Part shown: piece by piece, positions 32,928 to 44,701 of the stretch
How positions within the stretch are numbered: the stretch's first letter is position 1
Layout of the letters: every line of letters begins with the position of its first letter
Source of the DNA: Apodospora peruviana
Taxonomy: Eukaryota; Ascomycota; Sordariomycetes; Sordariales; Lasiosphaeriaceae
Length of the DNA stretch: 64,000 bases
Assembly (NCBI GenBank): GCA_033439685.1
Contig: JAUEDM010000006.1
Coordinates: 1,488,001-1,552,000, forward strand
Direction of reading: 5' to 3'
Notes under the pieces: generated by a model
The model's input: only the letters and a program-made list of their open reading frames with translations
Databases searched by the model: none
Told to the model about the DNA's origin: nothing
Position numbers and translations under genes: made by a program

Positions 32928-34680
32928 GGCGAAGGTGACCGCCAGCTCCTGGATGGTCGGATCCTTATCGCAGTTTGGGGCGCATTAGAAATCAGGCCAG
33001 AATGTCTTTGGTCGCCTGCGGAGAAGGCCTAGAGCCGTTGCGTTTGTTTGCGCGTTGCTGCCGTCGTGATAGTCGCGATGAGGTGGAGTTCCGTGTTGAG
33101 CTCCAGAGGCTCGCGGCCCATGACGGCATTAGCCTGGCGTCCGATCACGTTGGCAGGCGGCGCCAAAACAAGGGTTAGGGTTTTTTATCAACTCCGGCCC
33201 TCTGCCCCTGAAGCCCTATCTCATTTTCTCTTTAACTGGTACTTTCCCTCTTGCTGAGAACCTCTCTCGAACATTTGCTTGTCTTACGAATTGTAGCTGC
33301 AAAAGCTGATAATGAGATAAGGAACCTATGTTACACTTGCCGGTAGCCATTGGAGTTGATCTCATCCCGGCAATGTGGAATGGACTCGGATGCTTGCGTT
33401 CCAAGACATACGGCTACCGATGCTGGACAGATGGCCCTTTTTGAAAACTGGCAGCTCTTCATCTTCAAATCATGGCGATAGGCTATGGTCGATATATGTT
33501 CCCTCATAAGCCGTACCCAGATAGAGATAACTCAGAGCACTACGAAGCTGCCTGCCTGTGTATCCTGTTTAATGTCCACGATGCAACATCTCCCGGCCGT
33601 CAAGGTTCTCGGAACTCTCGGAACCAGGGTTGAAGTGCTCCTCAAGATTGCAGAGGATGTGTCTCTTACTGCCATACATTTCTTTAAAATCCATGAATCG
33701 TGCGCCAGAGAACATTTGCAGCACTCCTTTGAACTCTTACCGCCACTGTTTCGCAATATGGGAAAGTCTCCATGTCTCAACGACTTCCTCGGAATGCGCT
33801 GAGGCATCAACGTGGAATCCCCGCCTTTCGGTCGGCTGCCGTGTGACGTGTGAAGTTGGAGCCATGGAACCGAGCTCAGAGCAGCCCGAGAACCGGGTAG
33901 GTTTCAGCAATGGCGTGCAGGCAGCACGCCATGATTAGTGGTCTCCATACAGAAATTCATATCTTCATGATGGACAGGAAGAATTGGTGAATTGAGCTAA
34001 ATTTTAAGAACACACATTAGGGTTCAAAATACGACTAATATTAATGACAATAGTGGAAATTTTGGATCCGAAGTAAAGGAGAAAAATGAATCGAGAGTTT
34101 TAGTTTTCAGTGGACAACTGGATACTTTGAGCCTCCACGCCGACCCTGTATTGGGTTTGTCGCACAGCTGACCCAGAATTCCACCCCAGGCTAGGCCACA
34201 GGCGACAGTACGCTAATAATCCAAGTACCTTCCGCCCCTGCTCTAGTTCATTGAACCTTGGACGACTTGCGTGGCAGCCTTTATCTGGCCCTCGAAAGAA
34301 CTCGAGGCCAAACTCTATCCACCATAGATCCTTTGCCCGAATCGCGAGACCCCTCCTCTACCCGATCCGCAGGTGTTGCTCAAAGACTGTCGTTCCATCC
34401 AATCCGACGAGCATCTCTGGAAAGAGGGGGGAGGACAAGAAACGGTGGAGTCGTCGATGCTGTGCTTGTGCAGCCTCTGCGCCGAACATCAACAACACGA
34501 GAAAAACCAGAACCGTTGTCGCCCCTTCAATTCGAGCTCGTCGACTATCCAGTAAACACAATCGATCGTGACACGCGACGGGATCGCGACTGTAACGGAA
34601 GCGGGAAGCCCCTCCGCGACACAAAACACACACAGGACAAGAGGGTCGCGAAGCGCCGCTGGCTCGACCAACAGGACGAG
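32928..34680. promoter_or_regulatory. Divergent region, vps39 / SPX transporter
   Basis: 1.75 kb. A telomere-like GGGTTAGGGTTTTTT lies at 33172-33186, about 250 bp upstream of the vps39 ATG. From 34258 to the transporter ATG, the upstream sequence is open in the transporter frame but has no ATG, so it is leader rather than coding. No further exon is supported. Confidence 0.45.
33172..33186 (+). promoter_or_regulatory. Telobox-like motif
   Basis: GGGTTAGGGTTTTTT, one and a half units of the TTAGGG telomere repeat, inside a promoter region. In fungi and plants such boxes bind Myb-type telobox factors near housekeeping and translation genes. Function here is inferred. Confidence 0.4.
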
Positions 34681-37340
34681 ATGCGCTTCTCCCACAGCAT
34701 TCAGTTCAATGCTGTCCCAGACTGGAGCAGCCATTACATTGCTTACAGCAACCTCAAGAAGCTGTAAGAGGAAGAACCCTTTTCCATCCAAGACTCGCGC
34801 TGACCAAGAGAAAATAATATAGCATCTACCAGCTCGAAAAGACCGTCCACCAGCAGTCCGCTGGCGACGCCGAGTCGCGACCGCTCATCCAGCATGAAGA
34901 TCCCGAAGTCGTTTTCGGCCGAGCCCTGGACGTGGAGCTCGAGAAGATCTCGTCCTTTTACGTCGTCAAGGAGAAGGAGTTGATGGAGGAGGTCAATGAC
35001 CTCCTGCGGGACGTCGGTACCTTTGAGGAAGAGACCGGTAGTACCGAGGGGGAGCTTCGGCCACCCCCAACCCAGTCCATCTCCGACAACAGGATACCAA
35101 CCCGAGCCGTGCGACTTGGTAGCACGAGCGGCCGCAGCCGCGTCTCGACCGAGGATGGCATTGAGGACAGCGAAGACGAGGGCGACGAGACTACCGCTTT
35201 GAACACCGGCCGGAAAAGGAGGTCGAGTTTTGGGAGGCGCAAGTCGGTTCCGGCCAACATGATGGCGTCGACCACTGACATGACGGCCTCCACTGACCTC
35301 ACGCGGTCCGTCAGGAGAGACAGCATGGCGTTTGACGACTACGCAGAACAGGCAGTTCTGTTCTCCTCGGGCATCATGCTCAAGAAGCGCATCGTGACGC
35401 TCTACGTCCAGCTCTGTGAGCTTAAGTCGTACATCCAGCTCAACCAGACCGGATTCAGGAAGGTGCTCAAAAAGTTCGACAAGATTATGGATCGCCAGAT
35501 GCGCGCCAAGTACATGGAAACCTACGTCGACAGCGCTTACCCTTTCCGTCCTGAGACTGCTAAAGGTCTGGAGGAGTACATCAACAAGATGGTCAAGGCT
35601 TATATGGCCATTGTCACGAATGGTGATGAAGAGGTTGCGACGCGAGACCTCAGATCGCACCTCAGAGAGCACGTAGTCTGGGAGCGCAACACCGTCTGGA
35701 GAGAACTGATCGGTCTCGAGCGTCGCGCCGAGGCTGCGAGTCTAGGACATGCGCTGCTCGGACGGGATGCTGACCCGAAGAAATTGCTGCGACAAGGCGA
35801 CGACGAGCGACTGATCCCGATAAAAGAGATTTCGACGCCGATCGGGCGGTTCAAGCTGCCGGCGTGGCTGTTTAGTTCTGCGATGCTCACGCTTGTGGCC
35901 ATCATTGTCATATTCTTCCTCCTCCTGTTTATTCCTATAATGGAGAAGCCGGAACAACAAAACTGTCTTGCCCTGCTGGTGCTCGTCAGTTTGCTATGGG
36001 CCACCGAGTCTATCCCCCTCTTCGTGACCTCCCTCACCATCCCTTTCTTCTGCGTCGTCCTGAACGTCTTCCGGGAGAAGGACCTGCCCCACAAGAGACT
36101 AGGCTCGAAGGACGCCACGGCCGCCGTCTTCGCCGCGATGTGGACGCCCGTTATCATGCTGCTCCTCGGTGGCTTCACCCTAGCCGCCGCCCTATCCAAG
36201 TGCAGCATCGACAAGCGCATCGCGACCTTTGTCCTCAGCAAGGCCGGCACGGAGCCCAAAACCGTGCTGCTGGCCAACATGGCCGTCGCCGCCGTGGCGA
36301 GCATGCTGATCAGCAACGTCGCGGCGCCGGTGCTGTGTTTCGGCATCATCGAGCCGATGCTGCGCAACCTGCCGGCCGGGTCCGACATGTCCAAGGCCGT
36401 CATCATGGGCATTGCGCTCGCGTCCAACATCGGCGGCATGCTCAGCCCGATCGCGTCGCCGCAGAACGTGGTCGCGCTGGGCATCATGGAGCCTGCCGGC
36501 GCGCCGACGTGGGGCCAGTGGTTCTTTATCGTGATTCCCGTCGGCATCATCTCGATTGCGCTGATTTGGCTATTGCTGGTCGTGACTTTCCGTCCGGGCA
36601 AGGGCACTACGATAGTGCCGATTCGGCCGGTGCGCGACCCGTTTACCGGGCTGCAGTGGTTCGTGTCGATCGTCACGCTGGCGACTATTGGACTGTGGTG
36701 CGCCTCGCACCAGCTCGAGTCTGTGTTTGGCGACATGGGCGTCATCGCGATCATTCCCATCGTCCTGTTTTTTGGTGTCGGCATCCTGACAAAGGAGGAC
36801 TTTAACAATTTCCCCTGGACCATCATTATTCTTGCTGCCGGTGGGCTGTCGCTGGGCAAAGCGGTCAACTCGTCGGGCTTGTTGCATACCGTCACGGAAG
36901 CAATCACCCTCCGCGTGAAGGATTATAGTCTCTATGGGATCCTGGTGGTGTTCTCGTCGCTGATTTTGGTGATTGCGACGTTTATTAGCCATACCGTGGC
37001 TGCGCTGATTATCCTGCCGCTCGTGTTTGATGTGGGCAATGGGTTGGCGGAGCCGCATCCCACGCTGCTTGTTATGAGCGGTGTGTTGATGTGTAGTGCT
37101 GCTATGGCACTGCCGACTAGTGGGTTTCCGAATATGAGTAAGTTTTCCTCCTCAATCGGATACAGAGGGCAGAAAGATGCTGACTTGTGTGTTTTAGCTG
37201 CCATATTGAAGGAGGACCCGGCCGGGCAGAGATATTTGCAGGTCAAGCACTTTATTAGTCGGGGTGTGCCGAGTAGTTTGATTACCATGGTTGTGGTTAT
37301 CACGGTCGGATATGGGGCGATGACTATTACGGGGATGTAG
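34681..37340 (+). CDS. SPX-domain low-affinity phosphate transporter (Pho87/Pho90/Pho91 type), 3 exons
   Basis: Exons are 34681-34763, 34823-37137 and 37198-37340, giving 846 residues. The N-terminal SPX domain begins MRFSHSIQFNAVPDWSSHYI and runs through SYIQLNQTGFRKVLKKFDKI; it senses inositol pyrophosphates. A Ser/Arg-rich, likely phosphorylated linker (about residues 140-210) sits inside the SPX region. The membrane part (from ~380) is of the DASS/divalent-anion type with about 12 segments, including SNVAAPVLCFGIIEPMLRNL and a family C-terminal motif rebuilt by the last intron as FPNMTAIL. The 60-bp final intron keeps frame and has no stop. Vacuolar (Pho91) versus plasma-membrane (Pho87/90) role cannot be told here. 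Confidence 0.93.
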
Positions 37341-38138
37341 TGGGTGAATAAGGTACCTTATCTGGAGTATGGGAGAAGGGCGACCAACATGAGGAGTGAG
37401 GTTTGAGACGCGGGAGCATCGTGCTCTCGTCTTGCGACCTTTGGCCGGTTACCAACCTATGAGGTCAGTGAGGTCTGCATGGCGAAGGGACGACATCAAT
37501 GTGGTGATGGAAGAATGATGGTTGTTGATAAACACGTAGCATGTCCAAGAAAGATAAGACAGATGGCACCGCAAAGCAAACAGAGCTAGTGAGTTTGTGA
37601 TATCATGAAGAGTGTCAGTGAAATAGGGGTAGTATAAGCAGTATCCCATACTCGTATCTTACTGGTGAAGGCGTTTGAGATTTACATCTACTCACTCACT
37701 CACATGTTGCCCTGCACGCTGTTGACTCAGGTGTGATCAGGCCTGACTTACCAATGTTTATACGCAGCTTATTTGGATAAAGAATCAGGGTCAAATATCA
37801 TCGCACTTCTCATCGCATTCAATAATGTAGATAACTAAGGTAAAAACTCAACATTACAAAATAATATCAGATCAAAAAAATAAAAAACAAAAAAAATAAA
37901 CCAAAAAGAAATGTCAGGGTATCGTATCGTTCCATACTTCGACTTCCGCATAAATAAGAAAATGATCCGAGCCACCCAGTTGTGTTGTTCATTGTGCATC
38001 CCCTTTCGCCCTTGAAATCCAAGACACAGAAGCCCACGCAGCCAGAGGGCAGAAAGGGAATGAGAAATGTCCCAGAGTTATCAGATCAAATCACCCCATC
38101 CATCCATGCATTTATCAACGACCAACAAGAATAATTCA
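37341..38138. other. Convergent intergenic region
   Basis: 798 bp, A-rich near 37855-37915, between two 3' ends. No gene, repeat or RNA was seen. Confidence 0.4.
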
Positions 38139-40725
38139 TCATCCTGCAACAGCCGTGACTTCTTTGACGGTATTCGCCGTCGCGGTAGGTGATAAGGGAG
38201 TACTACCAGTAGGAGCAGCGATATGACCATGCTGGCCATGGCCCAGCGAAAACACCTTTTGCAAACTCCGCCTGATCCCCTTCCCAGCACTCCCAGTACC
38301 ATTGGCAGCTTCATCAGAATGGGTATCTCCCTTACCACCATTTCCATTTCCAGCTGCATCCTTCTCATGTACAATCGGCGGACTCTGCGGTGGCTGCTGT
38401 TGTTGTTCAACCTTGGCACTACCACCACCACCTCCACTAAGAAACCCCACAAAACTTAACCTCCTCGAAGTCGACCCGTTCGTCGCCGTGCTAGCCTTCC
38501 TTGCGTGGTCCGCCTTACGCTGCTGCTGCTGCTGCATCTTCCTCTGCTGGCGCATCGCCGCGAGCTCGGCAGGCGTCGGCATGGGCGCCATCGTGACCGC
38601 TGATTTCGGCGGCCACTCGCCGTCGCGCTTCCAACCCACCACGCAAGCGCGCAGCATATCCCCCAAATTGACCGGGCACGAGGGTTGCAGACTATGCACG
38701 ACGATCTTGTCGTACAGAGACGGGTATATAGCCGGAGTGACGGAGGCGCGCATGGGGTTTTGGGCCGGCAGGAGAGGCGCTGGGACGGGCAGAAGCGTCT
38801 CGACGGCGTAGTTACTCTGATGAGACGAGTCCCTAGAAGTTGTTGCGCCTATCGCGCTACCCTTGGAGCCGTTGTGGGACGAGTCTGGCTCGGACGGAGG
38901 TGGGGTGGTGGTGGTTAAATGCGAGGTATGCGTAGTCGTGGGTGAAAGTGGCGAGGACACAGAGGGCGGCGAACCGACGGGACTAGTCACAGCAGCATTT
39001 TGCGATGCTGTAGACCCTGTGCGGTTGTGCCGCCAGAAGATGCGCCTGACCGAAGATGGCGACGCGGGTGTCGCAGGCTTGGGCTTCACTCGGACGGTTT
39101 TGGCGCCCGTCCAGGCGTTGCGCCGCGCCTCGAAGCACGCCAGCCCGGGATTCCACCCGACTTCGTCCCGCACGGCTCTCCGACGGCGCGCTCTCTTCGC
39201 CTGGATGGATGACTGAACGGCCGTGCCGACCGCATCTGGGGTGTCGAACCGGAACGGGGAAGTGGCCGCCGGGTGTGGGATTTCGTCGTCCGAGATGTCG
39301 GACGTCCATTCCACGCGCGGACGGAAGTGGGTCTGGTCTTCCGAGACGGTGCTGTAAACTGATTCTGTGTCTGACTCCGAGTCGGCTTCCTCGCCGGGAT
39401 CCCTTGGGGCGTCTTCATCAAAGGTTGGCGGCGCAACTGGGACGTTGTCGTCCTCTATTTTGGTAATTTGAACGCCATTCTGGACAGCAGGAGGTGTGGA
39501 GCTGTCTGGGGTTGGTGTAGCTAATTGGTCTTCCGTATGCGCTGGGGCCGGTGAGGCAGGCGGCCAGACGAACTCCCAGTCATTTCGAACCTTTTCGGCA
39601 AGAAACTTGCGGACGGCTTCCTTTTGTCGGGTCTTGTCGCGGGAGACCAGGTCGGCCTCGAGGTCGGTGGCGGCTGTGGTGGCAGGCAGATGCGGGATAG
39701 AGTGCCGGAGCTTGTTGAAGGGCGACCTGGGCGACTTATAGAGGTCTGAGAAGATCATGTTTGGCGGTGTTGGGGTCTCGAGCGCAATGGCAGTCGAGGC
39801 AGACGGAGCGTGGTCGTGATCGCCACCGGTGGCCTCGCGTGACTGGGCCGGGGCCGACTTTATATAACTTGGCGGCGCGGGGAGCTGCTGGTGCTGCTGG
39901 TGTTCGTGCGGGGTGACCCGGCCTGGGCAACCTGGGGGTGGTATGATGTCCTGCGGGTGCTGGGGTAGGGACGGGACAAGTCCAAGTTGGCTCACAGGGA
40001 GACAGAGGCTGGCTACTGTCACTGGCAGGGGAGCACCCACCACACCGTTATTTACTTGTTAGCGATCTCTTGCTGCGCAATGACTGGCCACTGACAAGGA
40101 CGCTAGTAGTTCAGATGCTTGCTTGCACACCCGCCGCCGAGCTTCAAGCTTCATCAAGACCAAGAATGTGCGGGGAGCGATGGATGAGATGCTGGTGAGG
40201 AGAAAGGAGGGGGCGGGAAGCCTGCCAGAGAGGCACGAGAGGGTAACAGGTCGGGGTAGGTATTTTTAGAGGCCTGGGCATCCAAAGTAGATGAGCAAGC
40301 TCCGAGGAGGAACAAGAGAGATCATACTCTATAGAGCTGGAGGAGGAGAAGGGGAGTAGAGCCAACGTCAAAGACGAGACAGAAACGGAGTTCTTGAGAA
40401 AGGCATAATGAGACTTACCGGAGCTGTCTGCGGGGGGCTGCTGCAGGACCGGAGCATTCAGATTCTGGTGGTGATCATGATGATGCTTGTCACCCTCGAC
40501 GAGAAGGCCGCCTTGCTGTTCTGGGACATTGAGGGGGCCGAGAGTGGTGGCATCGGCTCTCATTTCATTTTCCCCAGCAGGTTCAGCAACATCTCGACCA
40601 GCGGAGGAGGATCGATATGGCGTAAATAACGGCCCCGGCTGGGAAACCTGGCTCGCTTGGCCAGGGATCGACGTTTTATTGATGGGTGCAGAGCATGCTG
40701 AGATCACCAGCTCGTCGTCGTGCAT
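38139..40725 (-). CDS. DUF4050 / Gag1-like protein of unknown function, 2 exons proposed
   Basis: The proposed exons on the minus strand are 40725-40419 and 40021-38139, giving 729 residues. The donor GGTAAGTC and a CTAAC branch before the CCAG acceptor support a ~397 bp intron that keeps phase. An alternative start inside exon 2 at 39758 (MIFSDLYKSPRSPFNKLRHS) would give a shorter protein of about 539 residues and may be the ancestral N-terminus. Conserved-looking blocks are KFLAEKVRNDWEFVWPP, GWNPGLACFEARRNAWTGAK and, after a long Ser/Pro linker, IYPSLYDKIVVHSLQPSCPV with NLGDMLRACVVGWKRDGEWP. These resemble the fungal DUF4050/Gag1-like clamp family, linked in fission yeast to TORC1 and amino-acid transporter ubiquitination. 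That link is from memory and needs a profile search. Confidence 0.7.
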
Positions 40726-42185
40726 CTTTGCCTGGCCGTTTTTCTCTCTCTGTGTCCCTCTTTTTGCCTTTTCCGGGGTCTGGGTGCTTCCGCCACTTCT
40801 TTTTTTTGCCAGTCAACTCAAAGTGATAGGGCAGGCAGACGCGGGCACCACAAAAAATGAATGGCTGGTTCCGGTTTACTGTTTCGATCTTCTTTGTCTT
40901 TTTCTTCTTGTTAGGCGTTTTCTTTCCTCCTTGTCTGTCTACGAATTCGTAACTGGAAACTGTATTTCCGTCAGGTGTAAAAATGGGTAGGTAATAAGCC
41001 ACGCGGGTGCGGGAGGAGGTGCGAGACCCTTCAGCGCAAATGTCGGTCGGGTCAGCAAGACGGAAGTGCAGTGCGTGTGGCTGCAGCCGTTGAGAAAAAA
41101 ATAGCGATAAATATTAAACATAAAAAAAAACGCACTTGTTTAATCCGCATTAGGTGAGAGGGGTATCCGTAGCGGCGATTTGTTCATGCTGTGGCACTGG
41201 CACTTGTTGGCCGAGTGGAGACCTTTCTTCAACAAGAAGGCTGGCTGGGGGGGGGGGGGGGGGGGGGGGGTTCCCGCAGTCGTGTGACTGGTCCTCTGCC
41301 TGCGGTGAAGGACAAGGCTCCCGGCCTGCGACCAAGACGCTTCGGAGACAATCCAGAGCTTCCCCAATCGAACGATAAACTCGGCGCCCAGGGTAGATGT
41401 GTCTGGTGCCGCTGCAAGATCCATTTGCTCTCAATAAGCACTGCAGCCAACCCTGACAGTACTCCAATTTATACAGCGTTTTTCCTGTCTGACCTGACAT
41501 GCCGACCTGAGTTTGCCTCACTCGCATTCCGTTCCGAAATCGGTCGTGAGGCGAAAATTGGGTTTGGCTTTGGGCCTGGCACCATCGGCTGTCGACTTTA
41601 GCTCCATCGATAGATCGTCTTTGAACTGGGTACTTCCCCGTGGAGAAAAGTGAACGGCTGCCGTTTGACGTCTCGCGACATCCCGGACAATGCGAGGCTA
41701 ACTTAACTGCGGGTGGTGTGGGGTAAGGAAAGACTTTGGAGGGAGTTCATGTTTGTCCTTTCGTGAGCGGTCAAAACCAGCCGAATGATACCTCAAATGT
41801 GGGACGCTTTGATTCTTGAGTCGCTGAATTCTAGTTGATGGTATACAAAAAAACGCATTAATACATAACAGCCTCGAATATAGCATGTTCCGTCCTGTTG
41901 CTTGTCGTCTCTTAACAATATTTGCTCTGTCCATGCGCGCTCGTCGGAGGATCCCGCCTTGGGCATCACCTTACACCCTATATCCCATACTTGTAGGTCT
42001 GTCTCGGTTGGCACAGCGCCCACATGGCACCATATCTCCACGTAGACTTCCCGAATGTCTCCCAACACTTGGTACACATCACACAGGCTCGCTGGTTTGT
42101 GCAGGATGTGTCTCACGTAAATTTCCGAACACGACAACAGATTGGGCTTTGCCAAGACGAGCACTTTTTCAGCCTCAAACCCCGT
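40726..42185. other. Intergenic with poly-G tract
   Basis: 1.46 kb between tandem minus-strand genes: promoter of the Gag1-like gene and 3' flank of the peroxin gene. It contains a 24-base G homopolymer at 41247-41270. No coding exon is supported. Confidence 0.4.
41247..41270 (+). repeat. G24 homopolymer
   Basis: Twenty-four consecutive G on the plus strand. Such a run can form G-quadruplex structures and is also a common place for sequencing or assembly length error. Confidence 0.9.
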
Positions 42186-43380
42186 TCACCTCGCCGTCGC
42201 CGGAAAGCTGCGTGTGCTAAGCAAGACCCCCTTCACTCTCCTGATATTCTCCTTGGCCTTCTTGATCTCATCATCCGGCTCGTTCCTGTTTCCGCCGCCG
42301 TAAATCGAATAACCGCCGCCGTAACTGGCAGCAGACGCGGAGCTCAGCACGTCTAGTTCGTCCTTGAATACGTCCAACGACGCCCTGATGTCGCCAAAGT
42401 CCTCCATCTGCGAGACCAGACCATCGTGCACCGCTTTTAGAGAAGAAACCAGCTCCGTCAGCCGTGAAGCTTGCTGTATACTTTGACTACTCTGCTGCTG
42501 CCCATATTGTTGTCCCTGTAGTGGGTTGGAAGACGGCAAGGGGCTTGACGGGGGCGAGGTCTGCACGCCAATGTCCCGGTGAAAAAGCTCGGTGGGGTCG
42601 TCGTAGCTGCTGTACGTATCGTCGTCTTCCGTGGAGTGGAGGACAATTGAGTCTCCTAGTCCTCCCTTTTTTATCGTCGGTGGAATTTCCGAGACTGTGT
42701 TCTCGAGCATCTCGACGAGCTTCGTGAGGTTCTGGTTCGCCGTGTCGTGCAGCTCGATCCGCGCCTCGGTCAGCGATTCCACCATGGGCTCCAGCACGAA
42801 CTTGCTCGTGCCGTATATCAAGGCAGAGACTCCTCCAAATGCGTAGAGGGTGTTGAGAAAGCCGTTGACCGTCATCAACGGGGGTGGCCGGGTGGGTTTG
42901 GTGAGGAACTCGGGATAGGTGACAATGGGCGGCCGGTCTTCTTTCGCCGCCGCCACCGCCGCAGTAACGGTTTGTGGTGTTGTTATCTCTGAGGATGGGT
43001 CGTTGGAATGGCTGGTTGGAGATTCCCTGGGGGGCGTTTTCTCGATGATATTAACCTACAATGTGACATAGATATGGCAGAGGGCGACTTACAAGAACCG
43101 GCGGCTCCGTATGCGCCAAGGCGATTTCATCCTTTAATAGCTCATTTATCGCGCCCTGGGGAATCCCTTTGCTTTTAAGAAATGTTGCCTTGCGCTCTGG
43201 TGTCTCTTTTTGCACTTCTGGGTCTTGTAAGAACTTCCTCGCTTGCTCTAACGTTGTTGCATCCGGCTTCTCGGACGGAGCCCTTGCTTGGGCTTGGGCC
43301 TCTGGCTCGACATCGGGAGTTAACTGGGCTTTCTGCCATTCCGGAACTTGGGCCTGATTTTTGTTTTCAGGGCCCGACAT
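42186..43380 (-). CDS. Pex14/17-like peroxin (Pex33 type), 2 exons
   Basis: Peroxisomal docking-complex component. Minus-strand exons are 43380-43093 and 43055-42186, giving 385 residues. Residues ~40-85 (TTLEQARKFLQDPEVQKETP, then KATFLKSKGIPQGAINELL) match the N-terminal Pex14 helical domain that binds Pex5 WxxxF motifs. After a Pro-rich region comes PPPLMTVNGFLNTLYAFGGV with ALIYGTSKF, a likely membrane segment near 150-170. Coiled-coil stretches follow (ESLTEARIELHDTANQNLTK; SRLTELVSSLKAVHDGLVSQ). This architecture fits the filamentous-fungal Pex14/17 (Pex33) branch better than canonical Pex14. The distinction is inference. Confidence 0.8.
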
Positions 43381-44036
43381 GGCTTTGTATTGGTAAATGA
43401 TAACGAAACGAGATACAGACAGATAAAGTTGTTGTTGGCGCAAGGGGGATGAGAGAGAAACCGTGATGGCCGGATGGGAGCTGGGAGCTGACGGCGTGTT
43501 ATTGGGGCGGCAGACCGCGCGCATGTCCCGCGGTGCCGAGGCACGCTGGGACCACTGACGTGCTGGTCTGAGCGTCTTTGATAGCCTTGGCGGCAACCCA
43601 CATGCCCACCTGTCCGGCTGGCAGAGCGTGAAAATGGAGAAGAGGCGGTGGGCTCTGCGAGACTGCGACGCATTGGAGAATGGAGATCACGAAATCACAG
43701 ACTGAAGAAAAGCACGAATACAAGTCCTACAGCCTACATACTCACTGCATTACGACAATATTTTATTACCTAATTCTACCGAGTATACCACCGCGAACCG
43801 TCGACTGCGGGCGGCCATCTCATTAAATCAGTCCTCGCTGCTCATCTCATGCAAATCAATCTCGATACGGCCGAGTAGTAGCCAACAACCGAGTGTCACA
43901 TACCGGCCGACGCCAGTTAATACCCAGACGAGGTACGTGGGGATCGAAACTTCCTTTTGTGTGAGCAGGACTCACGTCAGGATGACTGCTAAAGCTTTAA
44001 AAAAGGACCGCCAAAGCGAAGCGGCCGTGAGAACCT

Positions 44037-44051
44037 GAGATCTGAGATCTC
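44037..44051. repeat. Perfect odd palindrome GAGATCT-G-AGATCTC
   Basis: Seven-base arms around one central base in a divergent promoter region. This is the form expected of a dimeric regulator site or a small cruciform. No known factor is assigned. Confidence 0.6.
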
Positions 44052-44636
44052 AATATTTGGCCCACGGCAGCCACCCGTCGTCCTCTTCTAGATTTATCCA
44101 AAAAAGGTAAGTTTTGTGTGTTCTCGACCCGACCGTAAGAGAAAAGAGATCTAGTCGAGATGCGTGCAAACCGCCAGTTGCGAAATTGCGTTGATATCGC
44201 TTATTCGTTGAAACAACATCCCATCACGAAAGTCCAGTCAGCATCGAGTGAATGCAAAAGACAAGGGGTACCAGGCCTAGAAATGCAATCGGCGCCGGCA
44301 AGATCCATCCAACGAGGCGGCGAAAGGGGTTTGTTTCTTTGTGAAACCTGCGTCCGAGACGGCCGTTGGCTGCGTTGCTGAATGGATGCCCTGTGCCTTG
44401 CCTTCTGTCCATCATTGTCAGTGCGAGTGCCTGGCTGGATGGCTGATGGGATGACGAGATGGGATGGGGTTTCTCGGGGTTTCCCATTTTACCTTACTTT
44501 CGTTGGTCCAGCCGAGTTGGCCACCGCGGCGACCTGTGAGCTTGGCCACCTTACATATGTCAAGCTTATTTGGACGTCCAACACTCATCAAAAGGTTTGC
44601 AAGTGATAACTGGAACCGGCATCCCCCACTTCACAC

Positions 44637-44701
44637 CAGTGCTTGACACCAGTGCTTGACACCAGTGCTTGACACCAGTGCTTGACACCAGTGCTTGACA
44701 C
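44637..44701 (+). repeat. 13-bp tandem repeat, five perfect units
   Basis: CAGTGCTTGACAC repeated five times without a mismatch, about 300 bp upstream of ies2. Perfect identity implies recent expansion or ongoing homogenisation. It has no spacers, so it is not a CRISPR array. Confidence 0.95.

Noticed and set aside
34258..34680. In-frame N-terminal extension of the SPX transporter
   Set aside because: Open frame but no ATG before 34681, and SPX proteins start at the M-R-F-S-H motif.
35600..36907. 435-codon frame antisense to the phosphate transporter
   Set aside because: Shadow of a GC-rich coding sequence; the sense strand has a full transporter with correct motifs.
44637..44701. Regular repeat considered as a CRISPR-like array
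   Set aside because: Units are directly adjacent with no spacers, and the genome is eukaryotic; it is a simple tandem repeat.
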